Assembly: GCA_000499405.2 (NCBI GenBank)
Contig: HG738138.1
Location: forward strand, 20,809,753 to 20,873,752
Source of the DNA: Onchocerca volvulus
Lineage: Eukaryota; Nematoda; Chromadorea; Rhabditida; Onchocercidae
Length of the DNA stretch: 64,000 nucleotides
Direction: 5' to 3'
In this document: positions 37,443 to 55,700 of the stretch, one piece after another
Layout of the letters: each line of letters opens with the position of its first letter
Numbering within the stretch: the first letter of the stretch is position 1
The notes under the pieces: model-generated
Database searches by the model: none
Told to the model about the DNA's origin: nothing
The model's input: the letters and a program-made list of their open reading frames with translations, nothing else
Position numbers and translations under genes: made by a program

Positions 37443-38610
37443 TCAGGCCTAAGACGAAAGATTTCAGATTCGCGTTTTTTACGTGAACATTCGAATGCTA
37501 AGAAAGAAGTAACTTTATTTTGAGTCATTCTAGACTTTCATCTAAAACATTGAGTGCTGTTCATTTCGAAATACGAAAAATTATAGAATTTATATTATAT
37601 TTAAATCGAGATGTGTTATAGTAATCCTAAATCCATTTGCTTTCAAGTTTTTATTAAATTATTCAGTGGAATGAGATTCCGTCAGCTTTTTTTCATCGAT
37701 TAGCTTCATCATTTGATTCTTCTGCAATAGATTTTCAGGCTATTTATCATCAGAAACGATATCTAGTGCAGAATCTCACTTAGAGTTGTTTCATAATCCC
37801 AAAGATCTCCTTCGATCAGTTCTTCGAACCTCAAAGTGTATTCATTTTTCCCGAATTAAAATATTTCAAACGGTAATCAACATTTTAATTGTTCTTCAGC
37901 GGATGTAGATGTGCATATTTTGAATAATTTTTATGGATAATAAAGGTTTGAAATATTAAAACTGAACCATGGCTTTAATTATTTCTCAACATATGAAATT
38001 GTATACTTTGTTCTACAAAATTTTCCGGAGTAGCTACAGCAATAGTTATGCTATATTTTCAATGGAAAATAATTTAAAAACTTTCAGGATAACAACAGTA
38101 CGGTACTTGTTAGGAGTTTCTTGAGAAATGAGAGGTAAGTTTCTATTCTAAAACTATTTTAACTACAATACTTTTGAGTTGATATCATTTCAAAGCAAGA
38201 TGGATTACTATCTGCAAGAAATATTATGAAGAAATCTTGAAGTGCTTGATTTTTGCATTAAAAAAAATATCAGAAGACAATGAACTTTTTGTATTTAATC
38301 TTAAATTTTCCGAATTTCTTTAATACTTTTCAGTGAGTTTGATAATACTGAATCGCTTGCTAGTCCTTCCCATGAACCTGGTGTCTTCGTTGCTACTGCA
38401 CCAAAGATTATTTCTGATTATGATATGCGATCAGTTACTGATACATCAAACAATTCCTCGGCAGTATCAAATACTTCCAGTTCTCAGTATTTTAGAAATT
38501 CTGATTTCTGTGTCAAAAGAATAGGCAGTAAAGTGGTTTGATTACCTAGCATGAAATTTTTTTTTGTAAAACTCAAAATGTTAATATCACGAAAAATCAG
38601 CTTTATTTAA
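37443..38610 (+). pseudogene. Broken duplicate of four exons of the TASOR-like gene
   Basis: This 1.2 kb block matches 53639-54908 almost throughout, exons and introns alike, so it arose by DNA duplication rather than through mRNA. It covers the end of exon 53466-53705, all of exons 53902-54042 and 54296-54342, and exon 54542-54683. It is broken: the acceptor before the second exon has changed from TTTTCAG to TTTTCATCG, and that exon reads into TAG (CTCACTTAG near 37780). The third and fourth exons keep their acceptors (38089 and 38335). Near its right end it lacks about 80 bases present in the parent. It has the same strand as the parent, 16 kb away. Confidence 0.9.
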
Positions 38611-39489
38611 ATATTTCTCTCTATACTTTATTGCATATTTCTCTCTGTTTACTTTTTATTTTCATATTCTAATGCTATTTCATACCACTTTGTCATAGTA
38701 TTTTTTGAGCAATTTTAAGTTATTTTATTTTGCGGATCAATTCAGCATGCAGTATCTTTTCTGAATCAATAGGAATTTGTTTCCATCTTTCCTTTAAAAA
38801 ACTTGGCCTAAACAGCTAAAATATCTGACTCATAATCAAATTAGCATATCATAAGAATAAAATTTCTCGAATTATCATTTCGACTCCAATTTATCATTAA
38901 TTAAAGAATATTCACAGATGGGGTCATAACTTTATTTAGTTGTTTTATTATGCATAGATTAATTAATTAAGAGGCTGATTTCACTTGAATATGTAAAGCT
39001 TTTAGATTCATGATTTTTACAATGTATATTTTCTCACTTGATAATCAGTCAATACATTAGTATGCGGTACATCTTTCTCTAAATAAAGCTCTGAATTTAG
39101 TACTTTTTTATCGATATTTCAGAATGGTTTGGTCATTTACCTTTACTTATAACCTTACTAAATAATATCACCAATAGTTAGTATATGCGGCTAAATATTA
39201 ATTGATCAATATGTTCGGATGAATGTCACAAGCACGGCAAGACCTCACTCATTTGTTAAGAATATATTATGGGTAAAATTATGTGTTGAAGAAATGATGA
39301 CCTTTGAAGTCTTTTGATTGCTGAGTACGTATTCTAAGAATAGATACAGTTAGGTCATCATCTCTAGATTATCTTATGGAACTTTTCATCTTCGAACAGT
39401 TAACAAGCCGCGACCAGATGTACGCATCTTTATTATTTTTATATAGTCGCTGTGATCGACCATTTTTTTTCATCCTTACAAATTTTTTT
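38611..39489. other. Intergenic AT-rich sequence
   Basis: I see nothing I can name between the duplicated block and the possible exon at 39490. No promoter is clear. Confidence 0.4.
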
Positions 39490-39871
39490 CAGTATGCATT
39501 CAAGAACGAATTATACTGCAAGAATTTTGAAAATTTTGTTCCAATGAATTACAAATTCCCACCACCTGCAAAACTCCGCTTTCCTTCACAGTATCGATGG
39601 TTCTCTCCTTCCATCAAGAAAATGAGAAGTAATATCCCAGATTCGTCAGAAATTTCCAATCATACCAATTTGGAACAGAAACAAAAAAACGACAAACCTG
39701 AAAAATACGAAGAGAATTTCAATGTGAGCTTAGAAAATGAAAAAATTTTAAATTTTCCAATTGCAGATAATTCCGTAAATATTTCATTATCTTTCCATCT
39801 GATTGTGTCACCTATAACTTCATCAGTTACGAAATCAAATAGTTTCGAATGCCTCTCGTCAGTAAAAAAGT
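39490..39871 (+). CDS. Possible 5' exon of the poly(A) polymerase gene or of an unknown gene
   Basis: After the acceptor TTTTTTTCAG an open frame of about 125 codons (YAFKNELYCKNFENFVPMNY... to ...SFECLSSVKK) runs to a strong donor GTAAGC at 39872. It is rich in Asn, Ser, Lys and Phe, with a PPPAKLRFPSQYRWFSPS stretch. I recognise no domain. Its donor is phase 2, which fits the acceptor AAGCAG at 40605 and would fuse it in frame to the poly(A) polymerase N-terminus. Canonical PAPs have only a short leader before the catalytic core, so this would be an unusual extension. Confidence 0.35.
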
Positions 39872-40605
39872 AAGCAAAGATTGAGTTGGTATCACATCAT
39901 AATATCTTTAACGTATTTATTCGTCTGATTCATTTCCTCACTCTCATCCTATCTTTTTTTTTTCGCAATTTCTTGGATGAACTTTTCAAATCATTTATTT
40001 TTTCCATCCATTCCCCACGGCTCTTCCCGCAAACAATCACACTACAAATGAAAACAATCCTTTGCTTCTTCCCTTTCCAATTTCCTGGAAAAATAAAACA
40101 AAAGACATTTGTGAAGACAGGAGATGCGTGCGTTTTCATAGCGACCCATAACTCGCCAGGTTTGGGTGTTGCATGATACCAGTATTGTCTACGTCGGTGT
40201 GAGTGATATTAATCATGGGTTGGAGGGTAGGGGTGTCGATTTAAGGTTGCTTTTGTGGTGTACGGAGATTTCATCCGTAATTAATAAGCGTTGCTCGAGC
40301 TTGGTAAGGAATATGGCTTTAGAGGTAAAGCTTTCTAATAGGTAAGGTTGCAGTAGATAACTGTTCCATTCTCCTACCTCGAGTTTCTTATCAACATCGT
40401 ATATCGCAATGTTTATTAAGTTAAGGAAGCTTCAACGTCACGTTGTCATCCTGAACACGTTAGTCTGAATCTCAAACAAATTTCTTCAATGTAACAAACG
40501 GTTGCCTCGTTCGTTTTACAAATCTCGTGGAAAAATATTAACCATTTTAAAAAATACTTAGAATTCGAAAACAAATGGTTGTAATTCTACTTTAAATTTA
40601 AGCAG

Positions 40606-45835
<5,230 letters not shown>

Positions 45836-48394
45836 GCAGTACAAGTTTCTGAGAATTGTTGTGAAATTCATTTTTACATGTTCAAGAGAAAACATTACTG
45901 GCCGCTATGGAATGTGCTCCTCATTATTAAGTTTCATTGTCGAAATTCATATTATATTGTTCACAAATAATTTTCTATACCATTATTCGTCGCATATGAC
46001 TGATCAAAAATGTTTAGTTTATATATATATATATATAGTAACTTTTAGTTTAATTCAAATTCTAAAAATCCAAAAAAATATCAAGATATAAAAGTTTTAA
46101 AAATGTAGGAATTAGAAAATCATTCAGTGCACATTTCTGATATTAACTTCGATCCAAAGCAGCAAATTCACATTGTTTGTTTTAATTAGTCTTAAACTAA
46201 ATAGGCTATGTTGTTTGTTAGAAGTATAAAAGAATTCATAGAAAATAATATAATAATTTCCAGAAGACAATAAATTTTCAGTTCGCGCACTGAGTGGTAG
46301 AAACTTTTTTTTCAAAGTGATGATCTCGATATATTATGTATGTACTTTGTCTTTGTATAAATGCAATAATTTAAAATTACTGCTCTTTCAAATAATCACT
46401 TTTGCTATGAAATGCCCCACTGTTTGGACGATTTTATACCGTGAAAATGTCGCTGTAATTGTTTAGGATTTTTTACACTTTGTTTTTGCTCATTTAAAAT
46501 ATCTGCAACGTTAGGTACACTTTTCAATGCATTTTTCTGCGATATTGTGCATTAACTTCAATTTCAGCAGCTTGATTTATGTTTTTTGTATTCGGAAAGT
46601 TGTGCCAAACTGCTTCGATGTAATTTCAGAGATTTGTCTGGCATATGGTCTAACATTTTTATGAAATTACATGGAATTAATTTTTAATGTTATTTTTTTC
46701 TTTTAAATATTAGATGTACTTTTTTTATTAGTCGGGAGTGTTGCTTAACTCTTATGATTTCAAAGCTGATAGTTATTGCAGGAACCAAACTTTGCAGTGT
46801 GATAAAGTGTGATAAAGTTGAGTTGGGCAATTTAAATTGCTAATAGTTGAGATCAAGAATAAGTTTTATCAATTTGGATGTTGCCAAGATTTTCTTTTCA
46901 TTAAGTTAATTGATGCTTTTTCATGCATTTACACCTCATTGTTAGATATTTCTATCCGTTTTTGTTTTTTGCTATGTTTTTCATTTCACTTTGTTGTCAG
47001 ATATCACTAACCTGGAATTATTTAAATAATTCAGATTCATTCCCGAGGTTTGATTGTTTATTCATGACGAAATCATTTCAAAAAACTTTGGATCCAAATC
47101 GGGCTTTTGATTTTTTGGGAAATCAGTCGATGTATAACGCTTTTGGCAGCAGAAATTGCACTGTTTACTTGTTCGTTAAATATAGAAATTTTTGTCCCTG
47201 TACTTCATTGTATTTTGAAATACATAATTTGAAGTGAAAACTGTGGTTTCATCATATTATAGTGCGGAACAAAATTCAGTTATTTAAAAAAAAAGAATTC
47301 GTTTTTATGCAATGCGTAATTCCCTGTTTAGAGATAATATCACGAAAAAAAGATGTGATAAACAAGTAGTATAAAAGATGAATGATTTGCAAGGAAGATT
47401 CGGAAGCGTTAAGATATATGAGAGCATTTTTTCTTTTTTGCTAATACGTAAAATGCGAATTCCGAGACGTTCTTGGAAGTGAAGTTCGTCAGTTAAATTC
47501 CGCAGATAAGAATTAGTAACGCGTCTCAAGCTAAGGAATATTCAAACTGAAGTCCAGTTGGTAATATTGACGGTGTGCTAACTGACATATACTATTTTTA
47601 AGAATGTAGTCCTGTAGAGAGAATGTTGTTAATTTAAATATAACTAGAAAGAGAACAGTTGGCTGAGAAGTGAGATCAGGAGAGCGTTATATGAAATGAC
47701 CAATCTAATACGGGATGATCCTTTCGTTCTTGCAATTTTTTTGATCGTTTTACCGCTACTATATTTTGCCTTTCGCTGTTCGAGTCTCCTCGAAATGTGA
47801 CAGAAGTTGAAGGTAAGAAGATCAGCACAGGTAGAGACGATGGTATTTCAAGACGGGCAGATTTGTAGGTTGAGTTGGCTGTTGGCCACTGTCATTTGTC
47901 ACCGTTCATAGATGCCATTGTGGAAGAATGATTTACGCGTGGATATAGTTTGAGGCTTGTTGGTCGACTGGAAATTTTGTTTTGGGGATAAAGATGAGGA
48001 ATTAACTTGCTAGCAGTTCACTGGAATTTGTTCGTAATATTTCAAAAAAAAAGAAAAGAATTAGGAAGGCTAAAACTTCTCTTCATGGGTGAAAAGGTTT
48101 AAACCGGAATGATCTTGGGCGATTAAGTTAGAGTAACGCTTTCTTTCATGCATCATTGAGAAGGATTCTGACTTTCTGATATATTACTTTTAAAACAAAT
48201 CAAAACAAAGATATAGTCACTCACTTCATTTGAATGACAAAAATTTTGAATTAAAATCTTAATCATATGAGGATCATTCGCTGTGAGGAAAAGAGTCAGT
48301 GAGAAAAAATGAAGAATAAGTACTTTTGATTTTATTTTGTTAGATAGTCTATTTTCGATTGGAAAATTAAGTGAATTTAAGTTAACAGTGAGAG
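45836..48394. other. Intergenic region, PAP to TASOR-like gene
   Basis: About 2.6 kb without a convincing exon. It holds the PAP 3' UTR on the left and a (TA)n run at about 46021-46037. The part from 47.6 to 48.4 kb is slightly richer in G and may belong to the promoter of the next gene. Confidence 0.45.
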
Positions 48395-48402
48395 TATATA
48401 AG
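48395..48402 (+). promoter_or_regulatory. TATA-like box upstream of the TASOR-like gene
   Basis: TATATAAG (within GAGAGTATATAAGTAGAG) lies about 115 bases before the proposed start codon. Spacing and sequence suit a TATA box, but in such AT-rich DNA this could be chance. Confidence 0.35.
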
Positions 48403-48494
48403 TAGAGTACTTTTCTCTTGTATTCGAAATGACTTCAGTATTCGTTTGCAAATAATAGATATTACTGCTAATAAAATTTCCGGATCTGCAATCA

Positions 48495-48508
48495 TCTCAT
48501 TTTTGTAG
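48495..48508 (+). promoter_or_regulatory. Probable trans-splice acceptor before the TASOR-like start codon
   Basis: TCTCATTTTTGTAG ends four bases before the ATG at 48513. A pyrimidine-rich run ending in AG, with no upstream exon in view, is what a nematode spliced-leader acceptor looks like. Confidence 0.45.
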
Positions 48509-48512
48509 AGCA

Positions 48513-51500
48513 ATGCAACGAAATGATTTCTCTATCCCTCGAAAATTGCTAAACCAGACAAGTATGTTCCATTTCATCATTAATTTGTTATCATTCATTT
48601 GAGAGACTTAATCATGAATGTATTGAAAGGTCATAAATTGCCCAACTTTTGTCTAAGAGGATTAATTCTGCCATGAATTTTTGCGTATTATCATCCGGAA
48701 AAACTTCTTATGAAACAGTGTACGAATTTTACTGAAATCAAGCTAGGATTCATTTCAAAGCAGCAAAATTGAATTCAGTGGAAAGCGAATAATAAAACAT
48801 ATTTTTGTTTAATTAACCTGATGGAGAAATTGATGAAGTTTGCCATCTGAACAGGAACGGTCCATAAATAGTCTTTAATGAATTATCGTACTTAATCTTT
48901 TTGTTATTCCAGAAATGGATTTTTTTTTTTCATATATATATATATTTTTCCATATATATCCATATTAAAATGTTAAATTCACTTGAATTCTTTTCTAATA
49001 AGACTATTACTTATAACCAATTTATGCGCTTGAAGGCCTGTCTCAACATTACATAAGTGATATAGCCCTTAATTGCGAAGTGTTTCGAAATATATATCAA
49101 CAAGTTATTTTATCACATCTGTCAAACAGCCGTCAGGACCGAGAAGCGATTAGAATTGTCCGATGTAGAATAATATGCAATAAACAATTGGAAGCACGGG
49201 TAACAGTTATTTTTTCCATCGATCATGTATTTTGGTCCATTCTAGTTTCAATTACAATATTTTACAGCCTTCAGAAATATGATAAGTGTTCAGTAAAATT
49301 ACGATTATTTTCAAACAATTCATTTATCATATAAGAAAAGTATGATCCGAATGTGATACATTTCTGACCGTTTGAATTCTCTGATATTATACATGAAATT
49401 AATAAGAAAGAAGCATGAAAATCATATTGCGAAGTTATGGCAAATTCAGTTTTGCCATTCTTCAGTTTTCCAATTTTCAAAAGTCGCTGGAATCTCAATG
49501 GTTACCTTCTGATGTATCGTTTGGATACACTCTCCTCTCGGATAATCTACGAGAAGTAAGTTATCAAACTTTTATTTAATTATTTTTACGCTTTCTGGCC
49601 TGCAGAAGTGCTATTAATCGTCAGTATTTTCATTCCTTGCTCTTCGCTTTTCGGAAATTGAGCTAATCATATGAAATAGGCTACTTTTTGTTGTTGATGT
49701 AGAGATGAACATTTTTTCTTCTGTTTCATCTTATGCATTTGCAAGTTGCTTTAAAAGTATTGAAATTTAAAGAACCAATTTTTGAATAAACTAGACGGTG
49801 TAGTATTTTGTTATCATATCATTCATTATTTTCGATGACAAAACATTGACGAATTAATTTATTAACAAACAAATGGGTATTGTCAAAATCGAAACCCTCA
49901 CTTCAGGAATTAGTCGTTTAAGAATACTTAAATTTCCAACCTTTTCAGATGGAATTAATAGCACAATGGGGCCTATCTGTTAACAATAACTTCGTGGGGG
50001 ATTTGGGTGAACCAGCAAATGGTTAGTTTGTCCTTAGAATTCATAACATAATGATTAAAATAAATAATCTGGTTGAGAGTAAGTTTCTGCCCAACAATTC
50101 TGAGTATTTCCCAACTTTCTTACAGTTCTTTCTGACTAAATTTATTGTCTTTAACTGTAAAATCAAATCGATGAGAGTAAGTTGACAAAAAAAAACTCCC
50201 GAGTGTTCATTGGGCTATTGCTTTTTAACCACCAAGTATTATTACAAATTTTCTTCCTAGTATGACTTAAACAATACATATGCTAGGGAAACTTTGAACA
50301 AAGTGAAAACAGACTATAGTTATATAGCTTTTGTTAGAAAATCCCCCATACCGCATTATAATAAAACATTTTATATCAAAATATCTATTTGCAAATGTCA
50401 AATATTACATTACCAGTATTTTCATTATCAATTTTTTTTGTTTGCATTTAGGATTTATTTAGTTATATCTCATAATTTCTAGGTGTTTACTTGTCGGAAC
50501 ACCCCGATTTAGTTACGCCAGCACCATTTCTTGGACGAACCAAATTGAAGATCTTAGCTTGCAAAGTAAATACTACTATTTCGACTAATTTTTAACTCCT
50601 TTTGCTGTCTCCGTGCAGCAAATTTTCAAATACTTCAAGATCATTCATTTTATCATTTGGTATCTAAGCAAGGATATTATTCACATGCACCTGCGTAACT
50701 TGTGGATTGTCAATTGTTACGTTATGATAATTTTTTTAGATCTTAAAAGGCAAATGCAATATTGTTAGCTTGGGATCTTACCATTTGCTGCCTAAGCGAG
50801 GATATAATTCACATGCAGCTTTGCAACCAATGGACTGTAAATTATCACGACATGATAATTATCGGTGCGATCAGGTCGTGTTAAATTCTTCACTGTTTAT
50901 ATTTTGTGTAATAGATGAGTGGTCAAGAAAAATACTTTTCATTATCTTCTGCAAGACCAGTTCCCTTCATTTTTAAAATTTATCTGTAAATCGTCGTTCT
51001 CAATGATATATTTCATGCGATTTTTTTTTTTTTTTTTTTTTTTTTAGATTTTTTTATTCGAAGAGAAAGGAACTGGGTATTCCAAATCACCAGCAAATGT
51101 TTTACCTTTTGCCGTATACGATTTGGAATTCCCTCCGAATACGTAATTCTATTGATTCAATTTTTTTTTGTCTGACTAATTAATTTTTTTAATGCATTGT
51201 GCTAATACTACATTGCGCGATCAGTATGATTACGATTAAAACAGTATGTTTATTCAGAAATATGTAAACATAAACAATTTTTTAGACAATTCCCAATAGC
51301 ATACATATTTGTAAAGAAAGACTAAATCCTACTGGAACATAACTATGAACTATAGATATTCATAGAAAAACATTTCCATGAGTTTCAGCGTTTTATCATT
51401 CAAAGGAACGGATTCGGTTGTTTGGAGTGGTAATTTACTGATTGGAAATAAACGTTACAGTCGTGTCTCGCTGTGTTCATTAGCAGCAGCGACTAAGCCA

Positions 51501-52668
51501 CCATTACTGTTAGTTTATATTTCTACCAAATGATTTTGAGAAATTACTGAATGGATTGTATTCTTTTTATCCATGAATGCTTTCAGAAAAGTACTTTTTA
51601 GTTTAGAATTAGTTTTTTCATATATCTCTTACATAAATTCTCTGTATGAATGCATTTTTATCGTTCAGAGACACTTTCGAAATTACCGATCTTATTCACT
51701 GGACTGCATGCTTGGCTTTTCCACCAATTCTTGAACTGTTAAAACCGCCGGCTCTTGGAGAAATTGCTTTGAAAAAAGAGGTTGGAAAATTTAGCTAGAA
51801 TTTTGCAGAAGAAAATAGTATAAAATCATATAAGTTTTTTTAGGTACTTTTGACCGATTCTCAACGCTTGGTTTACTACTTTACATTGTTTTCTGAAGAT
51901 GATTCACATGATCTTGTTTTACTACACGAATCTATGAGAATAAAACAAGCGGTAGTGCTTCCTGATTTTTCTTATCTCGATTTTAATTATTCTTTTTTGT
52001 TTTACTCCTTCACTTAACAAAACTGAGACGAGTTCATTGGCATGATCAGCAAAATGGTCTCTTATAAATATATTTGTCAAAATGATCTGTTATAATAGAT
52101 CATTCTGATAAGTGATATTGTATTATAAAACACCTTAATTATTAAAATTGTGGTTTGATTTCTGTTGAACATCAAGCGATACGTGTTAAACTCTTCCTAC
52201 ATCATTGATTAGTTATTTCCAATCTCTTAGACTTAAGATTTAAATAATTTTGGTATATTGAAGCCGTAAGTTGAAATCTGGCTTGAAACCATCTCTATTT
52301 GATATTGATTCACATCTATTGATCAGTATGGCTTTTTTTCAGGCAGGTATAACGATCTTCCCATCTATTGGGATTTTCATTCTTTTGCCAAACGGGTTAT
52401 TCAGTGATTTATTAACGCTTCCTAAGACAACTGGCAGTATTTTCCATTGTTTGTATTTGACTTCCGATTTGAACTGTTCATTAATAAACGGTGCATTCGA
52501 AGCAATGTCGACGGACGAAAAGTTAGCTATTTTTTATCCAAATGTTGAATTTTAATTGTCAAAGATTGGAAGATTTTTAAGTGTTTAGTGTTTGATATAA
52601 AAATTTTGATCATCTTTTTTTTTAGAAGAAAATACACTTGCTACATGTGTGTAAAAGCAATGTAATAG

Positions 52669-52758
<90 letters not shown>

Positions 52759-55700
52759 TAGTGATGAGTTTATGAGGCCGTTGTTACTTCAAGAACGCAT
52801 CGATGGGTTGGATGTTCATGTTCAAGAACTGATACGAAATGTGGCTAGGAAAACTTCACTTTCTGAAGAAAATTCTGATAAATCAAGAATTCAAGGTGAA
52901 ATATCGAATGCAAGTTCCGGTAATTTTCATGTTACTCAGAAACATTAAAAGCTGTAGAAGAATGTAGAATTTTTTATTATCATGTCATTATTGTGCTTTT
53001 CTCCGTCCTTTTAAACTTCAAGAACTTAATGTGATAATTGTAAGAAAAAAAATGATCCATGTTGCATTACATTGAAGAAGCAATTGATATGGATATAGCG
53101 GACAGTGATGACGATGAAGAGAAGAGGGGATGGCATGATGAACATATGGACAAAATATTCGGGAAAGAAACACCCTCAAGAGAACATGTATGTTTGTATG
53201 AAATTTTATCATCGTATATCATCTTTTTATATATATTTCACTTTAATTTAATCGAACCTTCCGTTTTATTTTATTAATCATCAAAAAAAATTTCATACAA
53301 TTGACTTCCGCTGAAAACATGTTAATTTATTCACTTCTGAATAGATATGGTAAATGATTTACAAATTCACAAATATCATTTGAAAATGTTTAAATGAATG
53401 GGATGAATTACTAAATTGTGCGCAGAAAACTACATAATTTTTGGTAGTTTCATTTAATTTTTCAGCCAGTATCAACTCCAAGTTCAAAATTGAAGCTAAG
53501 TTCACCGCACTCAATTGGTGAAGCAGTTTCGAAAGATACACGGTTGCTTTCTTCTGATCCTCGACGTGAAAAGGTTTTCATCAATAGAGATCCAAGGAAA
53601 CGTCTCATTAACAGTCAAGATTTACCAATTCCATCATGTTCAGTCCTAAGACGAAAGATTTCAGATTCGAGTTCTTTACGTGAACACTCGGATGCTAAGA
53701 AAAAAGTAACTATTTTGAGTCCTTCTAGACATTCTTCTAAAACATTGAGTTATGTTTATTTCGAGTTCTAGAAAATCAGAGAATTTGATTTAATTTGAAT
53801 CGAGATGTGTTCTATTAAATCTAAATCCATTTGCTCAATAAAACATTTCAAGTTTTAATTAAGTCATTCAGTGGAATGAGATTTCACCAGCTTTTTTTCA
53901 GCCATCAGCTTCATCATCCGACTTACCTGCAACCGATTTTCATGGCTATTCACCATCAGATGCGATATCTAGCGGAGGGTCATCACCGAGAGGTGTATCA
54001 GAATCCCAAAGATCTCCTCCTAGCAGTTCTCCGAACTTCAAAGTATGTTCATCTTTCTTGAATTAAAATATCGAAACAGGAACCATCATTTTAATTATTC
54101 TTCAGCGGATTTACATCTATATATTTTGAATAAATTTTATGGATAATTAAAGTTTGGAATATTAAAATTGAATCATGGCTTTAATTATTTCTCAAAGAAT
54201 GAAATTGTATACTTTATTTTATAAATTTTCCGAAGGGAGTAATTACGGCAATAGCTATTTATATTTTCAATGGAAAATAATTTAAAAACTTTCAGGATAA
54301 CAACAGTACGGTACATGTTGGGAGTTTTTTGAGAAATGAGAGGTAAGTTTCTATTCTAAAACTATTTTAAATGTAGTGCTTTTGAGTTGATATCATTGCA
54401 AAGCAAGATGGATTACTATTCGCAAGCAATATTATGAAAAAATCTTGAAGTGCTTGGTTTTTGCATTAAAAAAAATATCAGAAGACAATGAACTTTTTGT
54501 ATTTAATTTTGAATTTTCCGAATTTCTTTAATACTTTTCAGTGAGTTTGATGATACTGAATCGCCTGCTAGTCCTCCCCATGAACCTGGTGTCTTCGTTG
54601 CTACTGCACCAAAGATTATTTCTGATTATGATATGCGGTCAACTACTGATGCTTCATTTCAAACGCCCGCTCGGCAGTATCGGGTACTTCCAGTTCTCAG
54701 TATTTTAGATATTTTGATTTGTATTTTAAAAGAATGGTCAGCAGAAAAATAAAAGTAAAGCATTTATTACCTAGCATAGAAAATTTTTGCTAGATTTGTG
54801 GTAGTTATTTATCTTCTATTTTTACATTATTTGTCATTAAGGAAGATTTTCTTCTTTTTTTGTAACAATCAAAATGTTAATACTACTAAAAATAATTCAG
54901 CTTTATTTAATAGCATCAAATCATGCAGCCATAAACCTAAAAAAATAATAAAATGAATATCTCAGATTTTTTACCAATCACTTATAATGGGTAGAACTAG
55001 TATTTTCAGCCTCCGGAAGTTACACCATTTACAGTTTTGGCATCAGTGGAAGCAATGAAGAATCCGGGACCATTGGTAGGGAATGTCAGTTTCCATTTAG
55101 ATTTCATTTCGGTCAAATCATGGACAGTTACGATTACAGCTGATTTTTGTCCTCAGTTAAATTTTCTGAAATTTCGACACACTATATCTTCTGGTTTCAG
55201 ATTGATAACAAGCATGAAAGTAAAACTGATTTTGAAGGAGCTCACTCACTATCAGTTCAGAGTAATGAGAATCTCATTATTAATGACGAACCTTCGTAAG
55301 AATATTTCGATTTATCTATTATTCCCTTCACATATGAATTTTTTTGCTATTCAAAGTCTTCGACACTTCGAAGTTTTTAACTTTTTCTGTGATTATTATG
55401 ATAAATTCATGCAGCTAATTGCAAATTATACTTGTCTGTTTAATTCATCGGCCATAGATTAAGGATTTGATTTATTTACCATAATTCTTTTGCTTTTTTC
55501 TTTTAAACACTGATTTCAAATTTGTCTCATCCTTTTTTATAAGACCGAGAATGATTAGGCCCATTAAGATTTTGTTTAGTTGTCATTTTCTGAAAAGCAG
55601 TATGAAATTTTTAGTTACATTTTGCCTGAACTGGTATCATTTTCACGTCATTCGATTCAAGAAAATCCAACTGAGAATAAAAAGGTTGATTTTCATTAGC

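Noticed and set aside
39886..40176. 96-codon Phe/Leu-rich plus-strand frame
   Set aside because: It is pyrimidine-rich intron or upstream sequence, with no splice sites that join it in phase to PAP and no recognisable domain.
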